Assembly: GCA_012934845.2 (NCBI GenBank)
Contig: WNNJ02003044.1
Location: forward strand, 62,001 to 126,000
From: Pomphorhynchus laevis
Lineage: Eukaryota; Acanthocephala; Palaeacanthocephala; Echinorhynchida; Pomphorhynchidae
Direction of reading: 5' to 3'
DNA length: 64,000 bases
In this document: positions 52,743 to 64,000 of the stretch, one piece after another
How the letters are laid out: every line of letters starts with the position of its first letter
Numbering within the stretch: the first letter of the stretch is position 1
Program-made: the position numbers and the translations under genes
The notes under the pieces: model-generated
What the model was told of the DNA's origin: nothing
Seen by the model: the letters and a program-made list of their open reading frames with translations, nothing else
Database searches by the model: none

Positions 52743-54081
52743 ACTCGGTAATTCTCATAGATTTATCGCACAGCTTGTAAACGGTGTTTTCCTAACAGGC
52801 TTCTACAGCCAACAATTTGGTTAGTGCTGTACAAGTGTCTGTTGTTCGTTAAATTGTCACTTGATTTTTCAACACTTTTCTGCTAAATTGCTATTATATT
52901 TTTATACATTTGTAAATAAAAAATAAAGCCGTTTGTAAAGGTTGAACAAAATGATTGGGCAATAAAGAATTGATTTGTTAAATACCTTTGTATATGATTC
53001 ACCATACAATGGGTCAAATACTTTCTAGTTTAACTTTGCACTTGAACATATTTAGTGTTGATTATTTTCAATTTTTGATAGACAAATACAATAAATAATG
53101 AATGCCTTTCGAAGTAATTGTTAAAAATAAATAAAGTATTTAGTCATTGTTAACACGTAATTACTTAAGAATATTTAAATTTATAATGTTATAAACCGTT
53201 TTCTTAAAACTAGTAGAATACAGTACACCATCGAAAATTCAAAACTTGGAAAACGACATCATCCCGTCGAATCTCATCAACATCTTTGGACGTAGTCCAG
53301 GAATCTATTAGAACTAAATTAACAAATAACGCTGACACTTTAAATATCAAAAAGATGCTAAACAAATGTCTGATTTTAGATTTATTAGCACATCGGTAGG
53401 CATAGATATCTCTTACAATGACATATTAGACGCATTTACTCGTAATTCAAAAGTCTCAAGCAATGGAATGCCATGTCCTCCGGCTGCAATAAAACTCCTT
53501 AGAATAAAGAATAAAATCAAAATTGCCAAGCATCTAATAAATTGCTATATGTCAAAGTATCTAAGCATTGGATGGTGCAAAATGTCAATCTACCAATAAA
53601 TAAATTTGTCAATATTATAAAGGATATTTGTCCAATAAAAATATCCAACCCTCTATAAACGAAGGCTAAAAGAGTTCTGGCAATAAAAGTCTCTGAATTT
53701 TACGAACGCAACAATCTGATTAACAGTAACATCTTCGGTTTAAGAAAAGACAAAGCACAATTGGTGGAGTACGAGATTTACAAATGTGTATTATTAAATA
53801 TAATTGTCATTGGCAACTCTTTTTTCTAGATATTTCAGCAGCTTTAATAATATATGTTAAGATATATTATGTTATAGTAATCTTTAAATAATATATCTTT
53901 TGATATATTACGTTATAGTAATTTTTAAATAATATATCTTATTGCTCCAACTATGATGATAAACATATTGTTAAAGTCAACTGGCAATGCATGATGTCTA
54001 GAAAATATTTCAGCATAAACATTGAAAGACGCTTTATTCAACATAATTGCTCCATAAAACTGTTTAAACGAATTAGATTTA

Positions 54082-54692
54082 ATGGATCATATGCCATTGT
54101 CTTTTTTCGATGCAGACGTAAAAAATCAATTTATATCGCTTTTTGCTGACTCCGCCGATTTTTCTGTTATTGACATTTCTCCTAAGAGTAACGTTGTATT
54201 AATGTTTATTTCAATTTTCGCTGAGGATAACAAGATCGTATTGTTTTGCTCTGAAATAGGTTTAAAATTTCTAAAAAAGATAACTACCGCAAATATACAC
54301 TTTATAAGTGTTTTCGCTAAAGTAGATAATGAAAAGATATTTTAAAACAATCATGCTCATTTGTTAGGTCACGAAATCAAGATTGTTGAAATGGGGATAA
54401 TGCATATAACACTTTTCGGTTTCCTCAATGCTTTAGAAACCAAGAATGGGGTCATTATTATCGTATGTGCAAAAAAGAAGTGAAATGTGTTCACTGTGGC
54501 GGATCACACAATTCCAACATATGTACCAACAGACACACCCATAAATGCGCGAACTGTGGTGAAGGTCATAAAGCATATAACAAAAATCGTGTCAGCATTT
54601 TCAAAATTACATTTTTCCCTACAATTTACAGCATAACAGAGAAGTTCATAATAACATATCGTTTGCATCAATTGCGTCAAAAAGACCTATAA
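54082..54692 (+). pseudogene. Array unit 3: LINE ORF1 with zinc knuckles
   Basis: Frames 54082-54345 (one residue different from unit 2: VVLMFIS) and 54465-54692 (knuckles identical to unit 2, with EGH). Same one-G loss as unit 2. Confidence 0.75.
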
Positions 54693-54766
54693 TTATTATT
54701 CCAGACAGTAATAACAACCAGCAACGGTGCACAACACCTACTAAGCATAGTGATGATAGTACAAGT

Positions 54767-55030
54767 ATGAATTTAATAAATAGTCGCTTAGATGAACTAT
54801 CTAAAGAAATTGATGAAAATAGAAAATATTGTCAAAAAGAGCTCCGTTCAATAAACGATGAGCTAGATAATATAAATGAAAAGATTATAAATTTAGGATA
54901 TGGTATGGATAAAGTTGTTCAAGTAATAGAAAATCTGTCAAACAATCAATCGATCTTTAGTACCCAAGTGATATCTATTATAAAAGAATTCGGACTAGAA
55001 TTTAAAAGCGCAGTATCCTCTACACAATGA
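54767..55030 (+). CDS. Array unit 3: coiled-coil end of LINE ORF1
   Basis: Identical in translation to the unit 2 frame. Ends in the ATGA stop-start overlap at 55027-55030. Confidence 0.6.
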   Translation: MNLINSRLDELSKEIDENRKYCQKELRSINDELDNINEKIINLGYGMDKVVQVIENLSNNQSIFSTQVISIIKEFGLEFKSAVSSTQ

Positions 55031-55489
55031 ACAATAATAATCTAGTTATCGTTTTATGGAATTGTGGGTCAACATCAAATGCAACTTAACTGTTAAGAGA
55101 GGGATACTTCGACGTAATCGCTTTACAAGAGGCACGAACACAAAGTGTTCTTTCTGATGTATTCTTTGAGTATATATTTTTATTATAGGCGATTACAACG
55201 ATAACTGTGGAATTAATATTATAAGATGCATTAACGATAAGTTTACCGTCGAACTTCCAAAGGAATATACTTTTTTTAATCGCGCAAAGAAGTGGTTTTC
55301 AACTATCGACTTTGCAATTTTACATAAAACCAGTACTATTGAAGTTGAATGGCGGTACAACATTAAACCAGATAACTCTATAATTGGACACCGCATGGTT
55401 GTATTTGAATCGAAATCAACCAATACTTTTTTAAAACTGTATTCGCCCCTAATTCTATCGGCATTAATAGTTTTAATCATGCAGTCTCA

Positions 55490-57240
55490 TTGTACTTGTC
55501 TACCTCGTTAGATCGGGTGTATGATTGTGAGTTTAAGAATCTTTTAAGTTCTAATCTGAATAGTGATGACACAAGCTTTAAATTCACACAAGTCTCCTCT
55601 GTAATAAACAATAGTTTTTATGCGAATTTTGACACATTTGCTTTTTATCCTAATTCTGAAATTTTATCTGAACTCAATAATAATTTTTATACCATCATAA
55701 ATGAGGGATTTATTCTGTTCCTTAGAAAAAACAATATAATCCAGCATAATAATTCTAACGACAGTTCAAGTCTCTTAAAGAATAATATACTCGACGGCAT
55801 AAATAAGTGCGTATTGAATGCATCTAACACTTTTTTATACAAACAAAGATCGACAAATCGCAATTACTCAAACATCTAAATCAAAAAATTAAAAATTGAA
55901 CAAAATTTATTAGATCTATGTGGAAATCTTGAGTAGGCGTGTAAGATTCAAGCGTACATAGACATACTGCAATATAAGTTAATCCTAACTAATGAAATAA
56001 AGAAGATTAAATGCTACACACCGTTTTCGAAGAACTGATGGAATACAGTACACCATCGAAAATTTAGAACTTGAAAACGGCAGCATCCCGTTGGATCTCA
56101 TCAACATCTTTGACGTAGTCCAAGAAGCTATTAGTACCAAATTAACATATAACGCTGAAACCTGTAATGACGAAAAGATACTAAACAAATGCCTGATATT
56201 AGACTGTATCAACACATCGGTAGGCATCGATCTCTCCTACAATGATAAGCATTTCCTCGTAACTCGAAAGTTTCAAGCAATGAAATGTCATGCCCTCCTG
56301 CTGCAATAAAACTTCTAAGCTTAAATAATAAAATCAGAATAGCCAAACATCTTGTAAATTGCCCACTGTCAGAGCATCTAAGCATTGGATGTGGCAAAAT
56401 GATAATTTTACCGAAAAATAAATTTATCAATAATATTAAAGATATTCGTCCAATCACAATTTCAAACCCCTACTAACGGCAGTTGAAAGAGCTTTAGCAA
56501 TAAAAGTCTCTGAATTTTACGAAAGCAACAACCTGATAAACAAAATCATTTTCGGTTTTAGAAAAAGCAAAAGCACATTTGGTGCAGTACGAGGCTTACA
56601 AATGTTTATTGATAAATATAACTGTCCTTGGATACTTTATTCTCTAGATATTTCAGCAGCTTTTGATAATATAACTTAAGAAGAAATTTTAAAATCATTG
56701 ATAAGGGATAAAGTTCCAAGTAACATAATTAAGAGAATATGGGCTTGTCTCAAAGCCAGATATTTCTATATCAACGGATATAAAGATACAAAATATTATC
56801 TAACGCAAGGTGTGCCGCAAAGATCTCCATTAAGTCCGATACTTTATGTAATTACTACAAGACACATCTTAAGCAAGATATGTGATAAATTTGTGCATGG
56901 AGTCATCTACGCTGACGACATTTCTTTGGTCTTTCTAAAAACCAAAAAGATGGCTTCATACGAAAAATGTATGGAGAAATGCATGTGCATCATTGACAAA
57001 AAACATCATCTTTCACGCTTAGGTTTAATTTAAACCCAAAAAGACTAAATTTAAATACATTACAGGAAAATTCAAACACAAACGTGAATTTGATAGATTT
57101 GATAAAACATCTCACAGAAAACATTGCAGGATAGTAAAGATTTTAGGTTCCACTTTTACTCCATCATTGTCGAATAAGCCAGATATGAATAAACTCAAAA
57201 AATCATTAAAAAAGGTTTGTCAGTTTTTCACCGAGCGTTA
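55490..57240 (+). pseudogene. Array unit 3: LINE ORF2 linker and RT
   Basis: Linker 55490-55879 identical in translation to unit 2. RT pieces are 56091-56309, 56285-56476 (ends early after a lost C in the cccct run at about 56468) and 56698-57033 (GVPQRSPLSPILY, IYADDISLVF). The stop after SAAFDNIT at 56677-56679 is shared with units 1 and 2. Confidence 0.8.
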
Positions 57241-57430
57241 ACACTTGATATCTCATTAAGAAGATGATGCATTCTTTTAAATAAATTTATTCTCTCGGGT
57301 TTATACTTCTACTCAAGGAATATGCCACCAGAACAACATCGCCCATACCTAGACTGTGTTATGAAAATGTTAAGAACAAACAAAATGACAAGTAGTAGCT
57401 TGAACCAAAACATGTTAAAAAAATAAACAT

Positions 57431-59077
57431 TTTATTATAAAAAAATTGTAAGTAGTCGATGAAAAAAAAATTTTCCTTTTTTTATTCTTCAAAAATTTAG
57501 AGAAACTTTTATTAATTTTTTTAACTACGTCGGTTATTTCATTTTTGCTATTTATTTTTGTTTATACAAATGTTTAATATTACTTTTTTTGTCTGTGTAC
57601 ACTATGCATTGGAACGCTTGCTTGAAAGAATTTTGACTGAAATTTGAAGAGAATGATAAGAAGATGCAGAGATAAAAATCACGGAAGAAAGCGCGAATCG
57701 AAAATTCATGAGAAACTGGATATGACACTCTTAACACAATTCATTATGTATTTTTCGGATGTTTACTACTTTTTCAAAAAAAAAATTTTCTTCTTCACTA
57801 GACGCAGGTGCTTCCATTGATCTCTTTAAAATATTTAAATGCGAACAACGTCTTGTGGCATACGCTGATGATACCACAGTCCTGTTCTCTGCACGCAGGT
57901 GCAAAGACTTAATATAAGACATCATATTTTTCTTTTTAAGATTACAAGAACAGTGACCCAAGTCTAATGTTATTTTAAATTCCGCTAAATCGCAAATTGT
58001 TGTCTTTCATGGCGCCTCTGAAACAAAGTTGACCTTAGAGTAAACGGTAAACTCAGTAAATCATGTGGTTGACCGGCTGCACAAACCTAATCGATTATTG
58101 CATGAGCCCGTTAGAAAAGCATGGATCTACGATTAACCGTTTTAGTTTATCACCAAACTGGTGCAAGAATGCTGTCGCTACTGTTTGCACTTTGACCATT
58201 GATTCCGCATCAACTGGTGTAAACGAGTATTGTTTCACTTTATTGTCAAGTCGTGAGCCTGATTATCCTCCTAGTTCCACAGAAAATTCTGTTATTCCAC
58301 ATCTACTAACATAAACTTTTCGTGGTCCGTTATGCATTCACCATGGCTGCACTACGCGTTTGGAACAAACATCCTCGTGACACAAAATCATTGATGTCAC
58401 TTAAACACTTCAAAACTTCCTTGATCGCCATACTTCTTGCAAACGAACTAAAATAGCACTTTCAGCTGCAATCAATTCAATAACTTTACACACAAGTTCA
58501 AACATTCATTCTTTATTAACTACTACTAGATTAGACAAGTATATCGTTAAAATAACCTGGCAATGCATGATATCAAAAGAATATTTTAATAAAAGCATTA
58601 AACGAAACTTTATTAACAAATATAAAATTGTGAAAACATTCACGATAATCAGATTTAACCGATCTAATGATATTATATCGTTTTTGACCCGGAAGTAATA
58701 AATTTCACAACATTACAACTTTATGTTACTGGCATTACTTTAATAAAGGCTTACTTATAATATAATTTTAATATAAAAAATTTGAGAGATATTAACATAA
58801 AGTAAGTTATACCTGGAAGCATTCGAGATTAAAATTTGAAGAAACGACAAAAATTAGAAAGGTTTTTAAATACTTAGAAAGCATTGATTTTTAACCTTAT
58901 CAAAACGATACCTGTAAGAATTCGAGATTAAAATTTGAAGAAAACGAAAAGAAGACACAGAGTCAAACAGCCACAGAAGACAGTGCGAAACATAAAACTC
59001 CTGAGAAACTAGATATGACATTAATATAGTAACCCTCTTGAAAAATTCATTTGTGTTTTTGTGGAATGCTTTCTACT
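57431..59077 (+). repeat. Array unit 4, truncated
   Basis: LINE 3' segment 57600-57780, LINE fragment 57800-58457 (MWLTGCTNLIDYC at 58063, with SREPDY as in unit 3, where units 1 and 2 have SRHPDY), ORF1 fragment 58525-58720 and the start of the non-coding segment. Homology breaks after tggaatgctttctactt at 59077. Confidence 0.92.
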
Positions 59078-59200
59078 TATATTAAATGTATAATTATTTC
59101 TACTTATATTAAATGTATCATTTGTGTTTTTGTGGAATGCTTTCTACTTATATTAAATGTATACTTATATTAAATGCATATATTAAATGTATAATTATGA
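59047..59200 (+). repeat. Short repeats at the right edge of the array
   Basis: catttgtgtttttgtggaat followed by gctttctacttatattaaat occurs at 59047 and again at 59119, with the word atattaaatgtat scattered between and after. This looks like repeated slippage or end-joining at the array border. Confidence 0.75.
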
Positions 59201-59346
59201 ATTATTTACAAAATATCAAAACAAAATACACATTTCCAAAATCAATTACAATTTTTTAAAAATAAAATATGGTAACCAATGAATATCTCTGTTTTCATAA
59301 ATCAGTTTGCAGGTAGATTAGTTGTTAAATAATTTTAACTTATTGA
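59201..59346. other. Spacer between array and Sec16 gene
   Basis: AT-rich; would contain the 3' UTR and polyadenylation signal of the minus-strand gene. No certain signal identified. Confidence 0.4.
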
Positions 59347-62300
59347 TCAAGGTGGTAATAATATGCCTCTTTTTGTTTGCTGCCAATATTTGACAGATCC
59401 AAATTTTGATCCGATCAAAGTATGCGACGTGTTATTTTTAATAGATTTAGTAAATTCACATTTGGAAGGAACTGGAGGAAGGATAGATCCAGATTTTGAA
59501 TCATCATCAGCGTCTGGAGTGCTTGTATCAATCCATTTTTTTCTTTCTTCGTCATATACCATCTAAAGCAAATTTGAGTAATGTTTGTGAATATGATAAA
59601 AATAATTCTTTATATTTTTATATGAACAATATCACATCGTGATGATTAATGTATTCATATTTCGTAATAAAAAATTTTGATGTATTTTAGTTAATAAAAA
59701 AGTTAAACTTCGAAAGTTACGCTTAAACTAATAAAACATTCTACACTTTTTAAGAGCATTATATTATGAATAAAAAAGATATGAATATTCAAATAATGAT
59801 GAAAAAGAAAAGATACGAATCCTATTAGCGTAACGATAAGAATATTAGTTTATCTGAACTGATATTGATCTGTAAAGTTGATCTGAATATCAACTTTTAC
59901 ACTTTCTGCGTTAAGTAATATGATGATGTTTCTAAGAAGACATCACTTGTAATGCTGCGTATATAGTTGTAAACTTCATAAGTTAGTAGGGGCCTTAGTA
60001 GAGGGTTTGTAGAAGCGGATATAGTAGTGGATATAGTATAGAATATAGTGGTGGACTTTACTGGTCGTATTGAAGAACTTGTTTTTATTTTGTGGTAAAA
60101 GCGGAGAGAGAAACGTTATCAAAAATACACACTATTCGCTAACAACAGAAAAAAATAGAATTAACTTTAGGTGGTAGATGTGTCCAGAGCAACTTTCAGT
60201 CTATATTTAGCGATTTAAACAATGAAAAAATGAAATTATGTACATTGGATTTGTAAGATTCGAAAAGCAGTTTATTCTGCTTGATGATTGAGCAAGCTGA
60301 GCTAATATCTATGCGAGAAGTTCAGAAGTGTGGGGTGTACAACGGAGTAATAGATAAGAGTTAGGTAGTTGATGACTAGTATCGATAGAGTGGACGTTGA
60401 ATAAGATGAGATGAATAGTGAAGGTCATTGTTAACGATATAGACGCGAGGTGAAGTGTCATGTGAAAAGTAGATATGCGTATCTGATAGTGGATGAATTG
60501 GGATGATTAGAGAATTAAGTTTATGAAAATGTCAAAAAATGAATGACGATAGAAGTGTCGGCAGGATATAGAGATTGTACAATTATTGAATATTGAAGTG
60601 AACAGCGCATGCAAGATGTTTGTGGAAAGTGGATGTGAAAATTTGAGTTAGTAGTGTTTATTGAGAATTGTAGTAGAGAAGAATTGTGGTGAACTTGAGA
60701 ATTGGTTGGCAATAAATATGAAAAGAATGCAACATGTCAGGTTTATCGTTAGTATTTCCTTCTATAAATGTTAGTTTAATTGACAAGATTTATAAACCAG
60801 GGCAGATGTGAAATGAATAATGATCAGCTAGAACTTTGTCGAGGGCAAAATGAGATTGTAATGAGCTGCTTGAAGGAATGAAATATAAACGAAGAGCGAA
60901 TGTAAATATAAAGGCGGTTCTGAGCAAGTGGCTCAGAAACATGGTATGCGTGATGGCCATAAATAGTAAAATATCGAATAATGGCTATGAGACTTGAGTT
61001 ACTTAATCGTTGAGTTTGAGAAGTTTAATGGATTAAGTTATATGAAAGAATTTAAATATATTATAATAAGTCGAATCTACAAAAACGATAAACAAGAAAT
61101 AAAAAGCGCATAGTTGCGCGTTGAGAAATGCTTAGCCAATTGAGAATCAAAAGACGGAAGAAATATGATCGAAGCGTCAGTGGTGGTACACGATTAGTAA
61201 AGTTAAAGGATGGTTAGTGAGGAAATAAGTTGTCTGCAAATGTGTGACTAACTATTCTGTGAATACGTTGAAGGTTACGAAGAATAAAAGAACTCAAATA
61301 AAGTTTTTCGCGAATTAAAGAAAGTTATAAAGCGAAAGGGTTAAAGCTAAAGGGTAAACTATTTTAACAATAATTAAAAGCGATTGTATCTATATTTCAA
61401 ATGCAGCAATAATTAAAATACCTTTGAAGTGTCATCATCAGGTAAGTGAACTGGGTTTACAGGCTTTAAATAATTATTACCAAATTTTCTTTTGATAAGT
61501 GATGTCTTCTGTGGTTGAGTATAAGTCAACTTTTCAACATCACCATTCTAAAAGCAAACTTTAACATAAATCATTTAAAAAATAAAAAAAATATAAAACC
61601 TCTTTTTCTAAATTTTCTACATGTTTAGCAGTGTCTTCTAAATACAGTATGTAGGTTTTAAATACATATGTAAGCACACAAACCTATATCTGGTACTAAT
61701 ATGCTGTTAGCTATGTTATTTAAATACGGATGTTCAACCAATTCTTGCTGTTTCGGAGCAGTCGGTTCGTGTTCTTTAGATATTTCTTGAGCATTCGTTT
61801 CGTTGAGGTTTGGAACTAAAGTATGTAAAAAGTGTATTGTAAACAAAACGAACGATTAATACATTTTTTGTCGGGTTAAAAAGCTATTGATATTGTGTAT
61901 ATTATACACAATATTTTTTAAATTATAACAAAATCAGATATAGCAGAATGTATTATAAAGTCCAACTTTATTCAGAGTTCTACTACGATTATGATTTAAG
62001 ACTTGTTTGATTTCCTCATTAAATACATTTTAAAAAGAAAACCTGCATAATTTAAATTTAATCTGCATACGTTAAAATGTGAGATAAATATATTATTAAC
62101 ATACAACTATGATCAGCTCTTGATTTGTGTTGAGAGTCGGAAAATCGTGATTGAAGTTTAAAGTCAAAAGGTAATGTTGCACGAGGGTCTTTATGCATTT
62201 TATTTTGTATCTCAACATATTTAATATTTTTAACTTCAGATTTAGCGTCAATATCATATCCATAATATGACACTCTATTATCAGTGCGGTATAGCTTCTA

Positions 62301-64000
62301 AATCAAAATTAAATGCAATATAACAATAATAAAACATGTCATACGGATAGAGTGTACAGCTTTGTCAATTGTGGAATCCATTCGGTATTACTATAGAGAT
62401 TATTCCTTACGAATGGCAAAAGCTTGTAAGTTACCTGAATTTTCAGTCAACGGTAATAATTAAGAATATTATAATTTGACAAGAAACAATAATTTAAAAA
62501 ATATATTGTACTTTCGACTATAATATTATTTTTAAGCATTCGAATAATTCGTAATTTATTAAAATACTTTTAATTAAAAATAAATATTTATAAATGAAAA
62601 AAATACTAATTAGTTTTAACAGCTTTTGTAGTAAGACTGTGGAAATAACTTGAATCGCATTGTATTGCTGATACTCGTACGTAATTGAGTATTTTCTGAA
62701 AAACAAACTAAAGTGGTTTTGGACGAAATTACTACATTCTGATAAATAATATGTGGAGCTTAAGGTCGGTATAATGCAACTTATTTAACATTAAACGCAT
62801 TGTATTCCACAATTCATTTCAATCGAGAAAAAGCAATCCTACTCAATAGCAACATCCCTATTTGACAGATATTTCATCAAAAGCAACAAATCAGCCAGAT
62901 AACACAAATTTTAAAATTCGCTAAGACTTCGTATAATGTTGAATATGGTTATTAAATATAAACTACGAAGAGTGGAAGTTTACATAAATAAAATTCTTGT
63001 TATTTCAATAGTATAAGATTTTTACGATTTTGTTTAACGAACATTTTTATTATTAAAAAAGTATACTTTAATTTTCTTTCATTTTCCAAAAATTTTCGTG
63101 GCTAAATACTTTTGTAAAAAATCTTTCGTTACATGTACTCTTCGTTTTTACGGTAATAATACCAATTTCAGAAATACTGAAACTATGTATTCTTAAAACG
63201 ACCTTACTTTTCTGCTAATTTTCAAGCAAGTATAATGAATTTTTTCTATTCATTACAATGAAGAACTATAAATCAACAACTATCAAGCTTTACGAAATTT
63301 CGCAATTTCCATTTTATCAAATCTTATAAAGTAATCGAAACTTTCAATAAATTCAACACCTAATGTTGAAAACGTGACTAAAGTATAATGATTCTCTAAA
63401 TAAATATAAATAGTAGGATGTCAATCACCTCAATCAGTTTGTCAATTGCTTGACGACACACATCAAATACATATTTCGAATTCCAATGTTTAAGTAAATG
63501 TTTTCCTATGTATTCGCAGTATTCCCAGCTTTTTTTGTATAGTCCATGTTTATATAGCATGCTGGTAAATGCTATTTTAAACGGCTGAATTTAAAATGTT
63601 ATATGAATAATTAATTGAAGATTTTAAAAACAACCATTAGAGTTGGTAATGTACAGTTTTGTGAAAACTCATAGATCTCAGTTAATTGAAAGGAATCTAA
63701 GATGTCTTCACTTTCTATCAATTTTTCAATATCACTGAAAACAATAAAATGTAGTGATGTGGCAAAATAAATTAATGTACTCAAAACTTGCGCTGTCAAT
63801 TAAGCCGGCTTGTCCCAACAGCGTCATTCGGTCTTCTTCTTTACCCAACGTGTGAAAAGAGTTGAGTAGTAGAAGCCGGCAGCAATGATATCCGATAATA
63901 TTATTAGATCTGACTAAATGATCAAGTTACGAATTAAGCTGATATCTTATTTATTCGCAATATATAAATGAACTTTTATAAATGTAAGTAATGAATTAAA
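59347..64000 (-). CDS. sec16: Sec16-like COPII coat assembly protein, C-terminal part
   Basis: Sec16 organises ER exit sites and binds COPII coat proteins (known for the family). Exons on the minus strand, in phase: 63799-63635 (or from about 63913), 63584-63429, 62434-62345, 62297-62108, 61815-61684, 61637-61600 (38 bp), 61547-61422 and 59562-59347 (stop TGA 59349-59347). The first two are the end of the ACE1/Sec16 central domain: FQLTEIYEFSQN, then PFKIAFTSMLYKHGLYKKSW and EYCEYIGKHLL. Next, SNTEWIPQLTKLY matches the W...L..L helix after ACE1. The last two give NPVHLPDDDTSK and MVYDEERKKWIDT with an acidic and Pro-containing end, the conserved LPDD...V(W/Y)D...K.W motif. A one-base frame conflict at about 63803-63810 separates GQAGLIDSA from VLSTLIYFATSLHF. 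The N-terminal half is beyond the window. Confidence 0.85.
59563..61421 (-). other. Last intron of the Sec16-like gene (1.86 kb)
   Basis: Donor TCAAAG|gtattt at 61421 and acceptor gctttag|ATG before 59562, both phase 0. Holds an old LINE copy. Confidence 0.75.
59900..61350 (-). mobile_element. Probable very old family B LINE in the Sec16 intron
   Basis: The minus strand has the pyrimidine-rich make-up of family B. Weak alignments occur in the right order: FLSHLL at about 60945 (against FSSYLS), MTFTIHLILFNVHS then NSYLLLRC at about 60430-60340 (against MTLISSLLFSRLDY, STLLPLQR), and AQLAQSSSRINCF near 60290 (against AQLSWPTIYIRIKL of the 20.1 kb copy). No single piece is strong; composition and order carry the call. 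Confidence 0.4.
62435..63428 (-). other. Intron of the Sec16-like gene, about 1 kb
   Basis: Between donor GAG|gtgatt (63428) and acceptor ttcag|GTAACT (62435). AT-rich, with one short minus-strand frame (62706-62518) that has no family resemblance. Confidence 0.6.
63803..63881. repeat. 79-bp segment with 9-bp inverted ends at the Sec16 frame conflict
   Basis: aagccggct near 63803 and its complementary agaagccggc near 63873 form inverted ends of a GC-richer stretch. It overlaps the region where the Sec16 reading frame is in conflict. Confidence 0.45.

Larger units (their letters stand above)
50531..57430 (+). repeat. Array unit 3, mosaic of unit 1 and unit 2 types
   Basis: 3' segment 50710-50880; LINE fragment 50900-51560 (MWLTGCTNLIDYC at 51165); ORF1 fragment about 51650-51830; non-coding segment with perfect hairpin 52703-52742; linker-RT fragment 53215-53870, followed by the 38-bp duplication as in unit 1. 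Then ORF1 54082-54692, coiled coil 54767-55030, endonuclease remnant with the 260-bp deletion 55027-55400, linker 55490-55879 and RT 56020-57400, all of unit 2 type. Confidence 0.93.
36780..59077 (+). repeat. Macro-tandem array of composite LINE units, about 3.2 copies
   Basis: The same long sequence recurs head to tail. Reference points: the frame beginning MWLT(C/G)CTNLIDYC at 37145, 44306, 51165 and 58063, giving periods of 7161, 6859 and 6898 bp. Non-coding parts are conserved between units as well as coding ones, so this is DNA-level tandem duplication, not repeated LINE insertion. The left edge lies at about 36780-36893 and the right edge at about 59077, where homology stops in the fourth unit. 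Each unit holds (a) an RT/C-terminal fragment of one LINE, (b) an ORF1 fragment, (c) about 1 kb non-coding, (d) a linker-RT fragment, and (e) a longer LINE copy with ORF1, endonuclease and RT. Confidence 0.95.

Noticed and set aside
62518-62706. Extra Sec16 exon
   Set aside because: It has an acceptor-like ttttcag before it, but the hydrophobic translation does not fit the family, and the flanking exons already join in phase without it.
63803-63881. tRNA gene suggested by 8-9 bp complementary ends 76 bp apart
   Set aside because: No A box or GTTCGANNC B box on either strand, and it lies in the Sec16 coding region.

Overview
This is AT-rich invertebrate (metazoan) nuclear DNA. Two host genes with short and long introns, splice sites of the tttcag/ttttag type and several families of non-LTR retrotransposon support this. 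An acceptor-like tttcag directly before the first ATG of one gene would suit a nematode with spliced-leader trans-splicing, but I cannot fix the species.

Layout. 1-21.8 kb is a LINE nest. Family A is CR1-like, with a PHD-like ORF1 and an endonuclease-RT ORF2. It has one near-complete copy running off the left edge (minus strand), one copy at 8.3-12.7 kb whose ORF2 is completely open, and 3' fragments. Family B is L2/CR1-like, with a Cys-rich ORF1. It has copies at 5.4-7.7 kb (plus) and 14.8-18.9 kb (minus) that share about 1.95 kb of almost identical sequence in inverted orientation, and several old degraded copies. 22.1-32.0 kb holds a plus-strand gene orthologous to the splicing-associated A-kinase anchor protein AKAP17A (XE7). 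I reconstructed eight phase-compatible exons; its introns are loaded with foldback MITEs and unusually many perfect hairpins. 32.0-36.5 kb has a head-to-head pair of tRNA-derived SINEs and two Penelope-like fragments. 36.8-59.1 kb is a direct tandem array of about 3.2 units of 6.9-7.2 kb. Each unit is a composite of a dead Jockey-type LINE (zinc-knuckle ORF1, endonuclease, RT) with fragments of itself and of another LINE. 59.3-64.0 kb is the minus-strand 3' part of a Sec16 gene (COPII coat assembly), reconstructed as eight exons and running off the right edge.

The two host genes are convergent, and the roughly 27 kb between their 3' ends is filled by SINE, Penelope and the LINE macro-array. 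The most notable signals are the macro-array with visible mosaic history, the near-identical inverted LINE copies that share the same lesions, the densely packed perfect hairpins (three in a row at 29.1 kb), and a hairpin that is imperfect in array unit 1 but perfect in units 2 and 3. I found no CRISPR, operon or bacterial gene structure.
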